From: Victivallales bacterium
GTDB taxonomy: Bacteria; Verrucomicrobiota; Lentisphaeria; Oligosphaerales; Lenti-02
Assembly (NCBI GenBank): GCA_018648945.1
Contig: JABGQJ010000076.1
Span: 10,445-17,860, forward strand
Direction of reading: 5' to 3'
Length of the DNA stretch: 7,416 nt
The notes below the pieces were generated by a model that did no database searches, had not been told where the DNA came from, and was given only the letters and a program-made list of their open reading frames with translations. Position 1 is the stretch's first letter. Every line of letters starts with the position of its first letter. Shown here one piece after another: positions 1-5,684 of the stretch. A program made the translations under genes and the position numbers.

Positions 1-31
1 GACATGGGCATGGCGACTGGTGCCTGGGAAC

Positions 32-49
32 GCCAATCGCCTGATTGGC
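32..49. repeat. Perfect 7-bp hairpin, REP-like
   Basis: GCCAATC (32-38) and GATTGGC (43-49) are exact reverse complements around the 4-nt loop GCCT. No T-run follows on either strand, so it is not a typical intrinsic terminator. It is the first of four short hairpins between 32 and 172. The surrounding sequence does not read convincingly as protein in any frame, which fits a non-coding repeat unit of the REP/BIME kind. The hairpin itself is certain; the repeat-family label is inference. Confidence 0.5.
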
Positions 50-83
50 ATCTTCGGGGGGCGCCATCTGACGTGAGGTCGGT

Positions 84-172
84 TGCAGACCTTCAGCCTG
101 CATTCACCTGCTGACCTACCTGGGGCGTCGCTTCGCTTTGCCCCAGGCTGTGGAATTCTGCACCTCTGGTGC
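84..172. repeat. Cluster of three hairpins, REP-like intergenic repeat
   Basis: Three inverted repeats follow one another: TGCAG/CTGCA (84-88 with 98-102), CCTGGGGC/GCCCCAGG (119-126 with 140-147, a perfect 8-bp stem with a 13-nt loop) and GCACC/GGTGC (160-164 with 168-172, loop TCT). The open frames crossing this stretch give arginine-, proline- and cysteine-rich peptides without domain character, so I read it as non-coding. The 8-bp stem is the strongest structure in the first 330 bases. Possible roles are a repeat family, an mRNA 3' end for the minus-strand gene 338-511, or a structured RNA; nothing in the sequence decides between them. Confidence 0.5.
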
Positions 173-197
173 GTGGCGGCGGGCTTCGCTTTGCCCC
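130..197 (+). repeat. 15-bp direct repeat GCTTCGCTTTGCCCC, two copies
   Basis: Exact copies lie at 130-144 and 183-197, 53 bases apart. The first copy forms the loop and 3' arm of the 119-147 hairpin. The second has only a shorter GGGC/GCCC pairing (181-184 with 193-196). This suggests one repeat unit present twice, the second copy degraded or divergent. The rest of 1-337, including about 200-337, holds nothing else I can support: no gene, RNA gene or promoter stands out. Confidence 0.55.
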
Positions 198-337
198 GGG
201 AACAGGTCAGCCGCCAGTGGTTCAGCGGCGACCGAGCAGGCGATGCTGCCAGGACCAAACCCCGCACGCTACATGCGTGTTCATGGCATAGGCAGTTCAC
301 TGGAAGGCCCGGCGACCCAGGGAAGCCGCGCCTGAGC

Positions 338-511
338 TCAGTGCCCGATGGCCCGGTCTGTGCGCTGCACGGTTGGGTTGTCCTTGCAGCGGGCGCGGAT
401 CTCCCTGCCTGCACTGCTGTCGGCGAGAGCAAGGCAGAGGCGACGGAGTTGCTCCACCTGCTCTAGTCGTCTGGTGACGGCCGCCGCGCTCATGTCAATC
501 TTCAGCTTCAT
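338..511 (-). CDS. Small hypothetical protein, 57 aa
   Basis: The product begins MKLKIDMSAAAVTRRLEQVE, continues QLRRLCLALADSS and ends in AIGH. ATG lies at 511-509 and the stop TGA at 340-338. GGAG (523-520 on the plus strand) sits 8 nt before the ATG, and this is the first ATG after an in-frame stop upstream, so the start is well fixed. Residues 9-31 look like one amphipathic helix with regular Leu/Val spacing and an Arg/Glu-rich face; the C-terminal third is basic. There is no signal peptide or membrane segment. The 'VTRRL..V.QLRRLCLAL' pattern reminds me of very short uncharacterised proteins in Planctomycetota genomes, but that is from memory. It is transcribed away from the gene at 662. 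Function unknown; a regulatory or protein-binding peptide is possible. Chance ORF is the alternative, but RBS, length and composition favour a gene. Confidence 0.6.
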   Translation of the reverse strand: MKLKIDMSAAAVTRRLEQVEQLRRLCLALADSSAGREIRARCKDNPTVQRTDRAIGH

Positions 512-577
512 CGACGATGCTCCGAAGATGCTCAGTGTCCTCCCACGACCGTAGCGTGAGCGTGAGATGAATCAAGA

Positions 578-591
578 GGCGCGACAGCGCC
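578..591. promoter_or_regulatory. 5-bp hairpin in the divergent spacer
   Basis: GGCGC (578-582) and GCGCC (587-591) pair perfectly around the loop GACA, about 70 bases before the start of the gene at 662 and about 70 bases before that of the minus-strand gene at 511. A tandem GCGTGA pair (554-565) lies next to it. The position between divergent genes would suit an operator or a 5' leader structure. In GC-rich DNA a stem this short can arise by chance, and I could not find a convincing -35/-10 pair to anchor it. Confidence 0.2.
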
Positions 592-650
592 GATCTGGAG
601 TGCATTGCCCGGATCGCGCGGTATGGTGACGATCTCAGCACGGTTTGATC

Positions 651-655
651 AGGAG
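651..655 (+). promoter_or_regulatory. Shine-Dalgarno site deciding the start at 662
   Basis: AGGAG lies 6 nt before the ATG at 662. The reading frame is open further upstream with an ATG at 605, but nothing resembling a ribosome site precedes that ATG, and starting there would put 19 polar residues in front of a clear signal peptide. The start at 662 is therefore chosen. Confidence 0.8.
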
Positions 656-661
656 AATCCC

Positions 662-3600
662 ATGCGACGTCTCGCGTTCCTATCCCTTGTCTGTCTTGCC
701 CCATGCCTGATGGGCACCCCGCTTCTCACTGCCTACCGGACGGCTCAGCCGCCTGTCATCGACGGCAAGCTGGATGATCCCTGCTGGCGGGCGGCGGTTG
801 CCTCCAGCCATTTCCTGTCGGCCACCGGCGACGGCTTCCCGGCCGAGCAAACCATCGTGCGGTTGAGTTGGAGTGCGTCTCACCTCTACGTCGGGATCGA
901 GGCCAACGAGCCATTGCTTGACCCGGTGCTGAACATGCTGCACAAGGTCAGAGCCGATGCGGTTGGGCGTGACGCCTCGGTCTTCAGCAACGACTGCGTT
1001 GAGCTCTTCCTCCAGCCGCGTGGGCAACCGTATGTGCACTTCGCCGCCAATTCGGCCACTGGCACCTACGAGGGGCGCGGGACGGACAAGTCCTGGAACT
1101 GCGACTGGCAGGGCAAGACGAGTCGCACCAAGACCTCCTACATCGTCGAGATGGCCATTCCTCTCGCTGCGTTGGGCGGCAGGCCGGAGGGGGAGTGGCG
1201 CTGGAATGTGACCCGCCACCGGCCCCAGGCCAAGGAGTACAGCAGTTGGAGCGGGCTGCGCGGTGCGTTCCACCAGCCCGACCAGTTTGGCGTGCTTCGG
1301 TTCGCGGAGAAGGGACCCGCAGTGGGATCGGTCTCGCTCGCGCAGGCCGGCCAGGGCGAATCGCTCTCCGCCCAGTCTCGATCCCAAGCAACTCTGGAGG
1401 CCGAGATCCGGACCGGCAAGACCGTGGCCCGCCAAGTCAAGGCTGGCCAGGGCAACCTGCAGGTCGAGCTGGTACCCCCGCCCGAAGCGTTGGCAGCGGG
1501 AAGCTACAGACTGGTCTATCGCCTACGCCAGGGCAAGACGATCCTGGCCGAGTCCGCCCCCATCGTGCGCGTCCTCGCGGCTGGGGTTGCCAGCTTGAAG
1601 CTGAGTGTCAAGGGCGCCAATGCCCGCTTCCTCCTGAACGGCGAACCCGTTCCCTTGCAGGACAACGGTGCCCTGCTGCATCTGGCGGGGGGCGTGAATG
1701 TCCTGGCCATCGAGGGCACGGGCACCACCGCCAAACCGTCGCTCCAGGTGTCCGTCGGTGCTGACGGACGCTTGCTGCCGCTCCGCTGGCGGACGACTGA
1801 TGCCGCGCCGGACAACGCCTGGCAGACCGCAATGCCGAATGCCAAGTGGCCACTTGCACCGGCAAGCAGCAGGGGATTCTGGAGCAAACGGGGCGCACCC
1901 CGCTGCCTCGCCGTGGCGGCCATCTTCGTGGAGCCAACCGCCCCGGCGATCTTCCCCAAATCCAGTCGCTTTCTGGTCCCGCGTGGCAGCAGCCAACTGC
2001 TCCGCGCCTACCTGCCCAGCGCTCCGGAGCTGCTTCTGCCCGACTACCAATTGGTCGTCGAGACGCCCGCCAGATTGGCCGCCACCGCGCTTGACCCCTT
2101 TGGGGCCGAGGGGCTGAAGATGGGCAAGGGGGAGACGATTCGGGCGGCGGGTGGCAAGATCCGTCGCCAGTACCTGGATCTCAGCTCGTTCCCTGGGCGC
2201 GGCATGGAGCTCTCCTTGCGCTGGGGCGACGGAAACGCGACCCTCACCTACCAGCCGGCCCTCACTGCGGGCGGCACCCGCGACTGGACCCACCTGAAGA
2301 CGACGGTCACCGCGCCTCCCGGAGCGAAGGACGTCCACCCCCTGGTCATCAAATGGCAGAAGCGGGGCTATGTCGGCACCTTCTGGGTGGACAACATCGT
2401 GTTCCGTCGCGAAGGCTCGGACGTGAACTTGCTGAAGATGGGGACCTTCGACGAACCCACCTGGAAGCGCAAGTTCGTCCCCGAGGGTCCGGATGGCTCG
2501 AACTGCTACAAGGTGATCGCCAAGCCAGATCAGACGCATCGCCAACAGGCATGCTGGGTGGACGAGAAGGAGTTTACGCCAGTCGAGGAAGGCGCGCGCT
2601 ACATCCTGGAGTTGGACGTGAAATGCGAGCGCCTAGGCTCCCCCGAGGCTAGGCCCTTCGTGGGGATGCTGCTGAAGGACAACGGTCGCAGACAGCCCAA
2701 GGAAGACCTGCCGCTCTACACCTACGCCTACGCTTCGGGCGGGAGTGTGCTGAGCTGGCCCCGCCGGGGCATCGTCCGCATTCTGCCGAAATTGCGGGAT
2801 GTCCGGCCCAGGCGCGCCCGGATTGCCCCCTGCTACTACGGCCCCCGCTTCTCCAACCCCGAGGTCGAGAAAGCCTACGCGGAGAACTGCTATCGCTCGG
2901 GCATCACCTGGACCTATGGCAAGACCGCCAACGGGGTGATCCCCCACCTCGCGCCGCGCGGGCACAAGGTGATCTTGAGCATCAGTTGGCACGCCTGGAG
3001 CATTCCGGCCAGCCACCGCGATTTCGCCGAGGAACACCCCGAGGTGGTGGCCCAAGGCTTCGACGGCAAGCCCGAGCGCCACATTGCCTGTCCCACCTAC
3101 ATGCTGAGCGAAGGGGAAGCCATGTTGGCCGAGGTGGAGAAGGGGCTGCTCTCCGCTGTCTCCAAGGGTGACTACGCCGGGGCCAACTGGGATCTGGAGC
3201 AACCCGTGGTCGATCCTCCCACCTTCTGCGTCTGTCCCCGTTGCCTGGCCGCCTTCCGGGTGTGGGCCAAGCTGCCGGCCGACGCAACGGTCGACACCAA
3301 GACTCTCCTCGCCGAACATCGGGACCAGTGGGTCGATTTCCGCTGCACGCAGAATGCTGAGATGGCGGGCAAGCTCCGCGCCATGCTCCGCAAGAGCCCG
3401 CATCCCATCGAGTTTTCGCTCTACTCCGGGTACCAATCCAAGCGCACCAAGGAACACTATGGTGTGGACTGGGCGCGCATGGCACCGCACCTCGACTTCG
3501 CCATCGGCGGCTATGGGGGTGGCGCCAAGAGCATCGCCGACACGGTTGCGGCTCTCGGCGACGTGCCCTTCATGGGGGGCGAGATGTGGTACCTCTCCGA

Positions 3601-3982
3601 TTCCAGCGATGCCCGTCCCACCCCGCGCTACGAGATCTGGCGCAACCGCCTGCTTCGCCAGTTCGCCAAGAGCGGCGGCAATGGCTGCCTGATCTGGTAC
3701 CTACCGCCGATGGACGGCGGCGCGTTCTACGCCACCAGCGAAGCTGCCGAGCTGATCGCCAAGTACGAGGCGTTCTTCATCCGCGAACAGCGCTGCGACG
3801 ACCGCGTGAAGGTCGAGGGACTCAACGCCCATGACTGGGCCGCCTTTGCCAAGGATGGCCGCACGCTCGTCATGCTCCTAAACTTCGCCAAGACCGAGAA
3901 AACCGTGTCCGTCGTGCTCGGCAACCAGCAGGTCGAACGGAAGCTCGCCCCGTACGCCGCCGATCTTTTTGTTCTGGAATAG
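662..3982 (+). CDS. Secreted CBM9-domain glycoside hydrolase-like protein
   Basis: Predicted exported enzyme of 1106 aa, probably binding and cutting a polysaccharide or glycan. Residues 1-24 form a Sec signal peptide (MRRLAFLSLVCLAPC and onward); Cys15 follows L-A-P, a poor lipobox. Residues about 25-213 match CBM9/DOMON-like domains: PPVIDGKLDDPCW, LYVGIEA, DCVELFLQP, an HFAAN strand, VEMAIPLAALG, WRWNVTRHR. Residues about 214-500 are beta-rich and unassigned. Two jelly-roll-like parts follow, about 505-585 (DWTHLKTTVTAPPGA, GTFWVDNIVF) and 588-690 (NLLKMGTFDEP start). Residues about 705-1040 look like a TIM barrel: ILSISWHAW, then ANWDLEQPVV with D844/E846, a CxCxxC cluster (C856, C858, C861), then MGGEMW with E974. 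E846 and E974 are candidate acid/base and nucleophile, inferred from placement at strand ends. A small beta domain (about 1043-1106) ends the protein. I cannot assign a GH family. No frameshift is seen. Confidence 0.85.
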   Translation: MRRLAFLSLVCLAPCLMGTPLLTAYRTAQPPVIDGKLDDPCWRAAVASSHFLSATGDGFPAEQTIVRLSWSASHLYVGIEANEPLLDPVLNMLHKVRADAVGRDASVFSNDCVELFLQPRGQPYVHFAANSATGTYEGRGTDKSWNCDWQGKTSRTKTSYIVEMAIPLAALGGRPEGEWRWNVTRHRPQAKEYSSWSGLRGAFHQPDQFGVLRFAEKGPAVGSVSLAQAGQGESLSAQSRSQATLEAEIRTGKTVARQVKAGQGNLQVELVPPPEALAAGSYRLVYRLRQGKTILAESAPIVRVLAAGVASLKLSVKGANARFLLNGEPVPLQDNGALLHLAGGVNVLAIEGTGTTAKPSLQVSVGADGRLLPLRWRTTDAAPDNAWQTAMPNAKWPLAPASSRGFWSKRGAPRCLAVAAIFVEPTAPAIFPKSSRFLVPRGSSQLLRAYLPSAPELLLPDYQLVVETPARLAATALDPFGAEGLKMGKGETIRAAGGKIRRQYLDLSSFPGRGMELSLRWGDGNATLTYQPALTAGGTRDWTHLKTTVTAPPGAKDVHPLVIKWQKRGYVGTFWVDNIVFRREGSDVNLLKMGTFDEPTWKRKFVPEGPDGSNCYKVIAKPDQTHRQQACWVDEKEFTPVEEGARYILELDVKCERLGSPEARPFVGMLLKDNGRRQPKEDLPLYTYAYASGGSVLSWPRRGIVRILPKLRDVRPRRARIAPCYYGPRFSNPEVEKAYAENCYRSGITWTYGKTANGVIPHLAPRGHKVILSISWHAWSIPASHRDFAEEHPEVVAQGFDGKPERHIACPTYMLSEGEAMLAEVEKGLLSAVSKGDYAGANWDLEQPVVDPPTFCVCPRCLAAFRVWAKLPADATVDTKTLLAEHRDQWVDFRCTQNAEMAGKLRAMLRKSPHPIEFSLYSGYQSKRTKEHYGVDWARMAPHLDFAIGGYGGGAKSIADTVAALGDVPFMGGEMWYLSDSSDARPTPRYEIWRNRLLRQFAKSGGNGCLIWYLPPMDGGAFYATSEAAELIAKYEAFFIREQRCDDRVKVEGLNAHDWAAFAKDGRTLVMLLNFAKTEKTVSVVLGNQQVERKLAPYAADLFVLE

Positions 3983-3989
3983 TGGAGTG

Positions 3990-4101
3990 TTGGGATGTTG
4001 GGATGATGGGCGATGATCGGACGAATCGGTCGGATCGGTCGGATCGGACAGGTTGCCTCCCCCATTTCCCCGCTCCATTCATTCCATCATTCCATCATTC
4101 C
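3990..4101. repeat. 8-bp tandem repeat arms forming an imperfect inverted repeat
   Basis: The left arm has two tandem TTGGGATG units (3990-4005) followed by ATGGG; the right arm has tandem ATTCCATC units (4081-4096) plus ATTCC (4097-4101). As RNA, 3992-4010 pairs with 4083-4101 at 18 of 19 positions when G-U pairs are allowed. The loop of about 72 nt contains a separate 9-bp repeat array. It begins 7 bases after the stop codon at 3982 and ends about 26 bases before the next gene's Shine-Dalgarno site. It could act as an attenuator or 3'-end structure, or be the by-product of repeat expansion. No T-run follows. Confidence 0.6.
4016..4051 (+). repeat. 9-bp tandem array, four units
   Basis: Consecutive units are ATCGGACGA, ATCGGTCGG, ATCGGTCGG and ATCGGACAG, an uninterrupted 9-bp period. 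The two central units are identical; the outer two both carry A at position 6. The array sits in the loop of the 3990-4101 inverted repeat, in the spacer between the glycosidase-like and ceramidase-like genes. The flanking arms have an 8-bp period, so the array is a distinct repeat. Confidence 0.75.
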
Positions 4102-4127
4102 CCCCTTCTCCCCTTCCACACGCTACT

Positions 4128-4134
4128 GAGGAAA
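4128..4134 (+). promoter_or_regulatory. Shine-Dalgarno site deciding the start at 4140
   Basis: GAGGAAA lies 5 nt before the ATG at 4140. The frame is open back to an ATG at 4053, but that extension would translate the repeat tract into a Pro/Ser/Ile-rich stretch with no family resemblance. The ceramidase-type core begins within a dozen residues of the ATG at 4140, so that start is chosen. Confidence 0.75.
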
Positions 4135-4139
4135 CGGCC

Positions 4140-5456
4140 ATGGAATCCCCCGCTCTGCTCCCCGTCGGTGCCGCCGAAACCGTCATCTCCCCGCCGCTGG
4201 GGACGGAACTGGCCGGGTACTTCAGTCCCCGTGTCTCCGATGGCGTCATCTCCGACCTCATGGCCAAGGCCATTGTTGTGGGCGAGGGTGCGGGCCGCAT
4301 TGCTCTCATTGCCTGTGATCTCCTCGCCATCACCGAGGAGATCAGCGTCCCTGTCCGCGCCCGGGTGGCAGCCGAGACCGGCATTTCCGGCGACCGGGTC
4401 ATGATCTGCGCCACCCACACCCACACCGGTCCGGAACTCCGCGCCAACCGCCCGATCAAGCGCAACGAGGAGTACATGGCGGGGTTGCCCGACCGCATTG
4501 CCGATACCGCCATCGCGGCCGCTGCCAAACCCCGACCCGCCTGCATCTGCCTCGGCCGCGACCACGAGGAGGGTCTGGCTTTCAACCGCCGCTTCCGCTA
4601 CGACGACGCCAGCGAGCAGTTCGGCATGCGTGGCGACAATGTCGTCGGCGTGGCCGGGCCCACCGACCCCGATTTGGGCGTCATCGCCTTCCGGGAATCC
4701 CCCCAGGCCATGCCCTTCGCTGTGATCGTCAACTACTCGATCCACATCGACGTCACTGGCGGCAACAAGATCAGCGCCGACTTCCCCGCCGTCATGACCA
4801 ACGTCCTGCGCGGCGTCTACGGCCCGGACGTGATCGTGCTCTACGTCCAGGGCGCCTGCGGCAACATCAACCACAGCCCCTACGGCAAGAAATGGCCCTG
4901 GCCCACCAAGGGCGTTTGGAAGTCCGAGCAGATCGGTCGCGCCCTTGGTGGCAAGGCCATCACGATCATCGAGAAGGCCCTGCCCTCCACCAGCCAAGTG
5001 GCGGATGCTGCCCAGGAGATCCTCGATGTCCCGCGCTTCCCCCTCGACGACCTCGTCGCCGATCGCGTCGCCCAGGCTCGGGCAGGGGAGAGCCAGGGGC
5101 TCAGTAGCGCGGTGGACAAGCGCCTGCTGAGCATGATCGACCAGCACGATCCCGACGGTCGCGACCCGCGCGAAGTCCAGGCCTTGCGTATCGGCGATGC
5201 CGTGATCTGCGGCGCGCCCGGCGAGTACTTCGTGGAGTGGGGGCTGGAGATCAAGAAATGGTCGCCCTTCCCCTATACCTTCATCGCGGAACTGGCCAAC
5301 GACTGGGTCGGCTACATCCCCACCTACGAAGCCTTCCGCCGTGGCGGCTACGAAGCCACCCCCATCGTCAGCGTCCGTGCCACCCCCGCCCTCGGTCAGA
5401 TGGTCGCCGATGCCAACTTCCGCCTCGCGCGGAAGCTGTGGACGGAGGAGAAATAG
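4140..5456 (+). CDS. Neutral/alkaline ceramidase-family hydrolase
   Basis: Product of 438 aa matching the N-terminal catalytic domain of neutral/alkaline non-lysosomal ceramidases, zinc enzymes that cleave an N-acyl bond. Motifs in order: PLGTELAGYFSPR (19-31), ATHTHTGPEL (91-100, His93 and His95), VNYSIHIDV (197-205, His202), DFP (214-216), VQGACGNINH (236-245), GAPGEYFVEWG (358-368, Glu362), ELANDWVGYIPTYEAFRRGG (384-403, Tyr392). By analogy with the Pseudomonas enzyme, His93, His202, Glu362 and a C-terminal Tyr would bind zinc; the exact Tyr is uncertain. The Pseudomonas-type enzyme is exported, has a C-terminal Ig-like domain and is over 600 aa; this protein has neither signal peptide nor that domain and is probably cytoplasmic. 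Many such short homologues have no known substrate, so ceramide should not be assumed. It lies 157 bp after the glycosidase-like gene, same strand. Confidence 0.85.
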   Translation: MESPALLPVGAAETVISPPLGTELAGYFSPRVSDGVISDLMAKAIVVGEGAGRIALIACDLLAITEEISVPVRARVAAETGISGDRVMICATHTHTGPELRANRPIKRNEEYMAGLPDRIADTAIAAAAKPRPACICLGRDHEEGLAFNRRFRYDDASEQFGMRGDNVVGVAGPTDPDLGVIAFRESPQAMPFAVIVNYSIHIDVTGGNKISADFPAVMTNVLRGVYGPDVIVLYVQGACGNINHSPYGKKWPWPTKGVWKSEQIGRALGGKAITIIEKALPSTSQVADAAQEILDVPRFPLDDLVADRVAQARAGESQGLSSAVDKRLLSMIDQHDPDGRDPREVQALRIGDAVICGAPGEYFVEWGLEIKKWSPFPYTFIAELANDWVGYIPTYEAFRRGGYEATPIVSVRATPALGQMVADANFRLARKLWTEEK

Positions 5457-5483
5457 CCACGAGTCCCACGAATTCCACCGAGG
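5457..5483 (+). repeat. 9-bp phased repeat directly after the stop codon
   Basis: CCACGAGTC, CCACGAATT and CCACCGAGG follow one another at a 9-bp period, starting at the base after the TAG of the ceramidase-like gene. CCACGAAT (5466-5473) is also the exact reverse complement of ATTCGTGG (5522-5529), so an 8-bp stem with a 48-nt loop can form. TAGCCACGA occurs here at 5454-5462 and again at 7118-7126, shortly after the stop of the next gene. Confidence 0.6.
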
Positions 5484-5542
5484 TGCGCTGGCGCGCGAGG
5501 AGGGACCTTCCCCTTCGAGAGATTCGTGGCGCCCCAGCCATC

Positions 5543-5592
5543 GTCCATGCCGTCCATCGTCCATGCCCGTCCATGTCGTCCATGCCGTCCAT
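5543..5592 (+). repeat. GTCCAT repeat array, six copies
   Basis: GTCCAT begins at 5543, 5552, 5559, 5569, 5578 and 5587, giving spacings of 9, 7, 10, 9 and 9. A partial CCAT stands just before the array at 5538-5541. The other strand reads ATGGAC repeatedly, so frames through it give spurious Met-Asp-Gly peptides. Unlike a CRISPR there are no long spacers. It fills the middle of the 228-bp spacer; about 5593-5670 shows no further structure I can support. Confidence 0.75.
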
Positions 5593-5671
5593 TCCCTTTC
5601 CCCGTGCTCGCCATTTGCCGTCCGCGTCGCCGCAGGCCACTGTTCTTCGCAGAGGCCTGCCAACCCACACG

Positions 5672-5676
5672 GGAGG
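5672..5676 (+). promoter_or_regulatory. Shine-Dalgarno site for the gene at 5685
   Basis: GGAGG lies 8 nt before the ATG at 5685, near-perfect complementarity and spacing to 16S rRNA. It marks the ATG at 5685 as start and shows that translation begins independently of the upstream gene, which ends 228 bp earlier. Confidence 0.8.
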
Positions 5677-5684
5677 ATGAGTAG

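Noticed and set aside
2..76. Frame 2 could be the C-terminus of a gene entering from the left (ends GIFGGRHLT)
   Set aside because: Only 24 residues are visible, they span a perfect hairpin, and no family is recognised. It cannot be told apart from repeat DNA.
83..466. Plus-strand open frame of 127 codons
   Set aside because: It runs through hairpins and the direct repeat and then antisense to the 57-aa gene. The product is Arg/Pro/Cys-rich, without motifs, and lacks a ribosome site.
599..627. Possible promoter with TTGCCC (605-610) and TATGGT (622-627)
   Set aside because: The 11-bp spacing is far from the 16-18 bp needed, and nothing like a -35 stands at the right distance from TATGGT.
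605..661. Upstream ATG extension of the glycosidase-like gene
   Set aside because: There is no ribosome site before 605, and the extension would precede the signal peptide. AGGAG at 651-655 supports 662.
1523..3490. Long minus-strand open frames (1523-2545 and 2633-3490) inside the glycosidase-like gene
   Set aside because: GC-rich codon bias leaves antisense frames open. The products show no domain motifs, and the sense strand is continuous coding sequence with recognisable domains.
5543..5592. CRISPR-like periodic repeat
   Set aside because: Units are 6-9 bp with no unique spacers of 25-40 bp and no cas genes nearby. It is a short tandem repeat.
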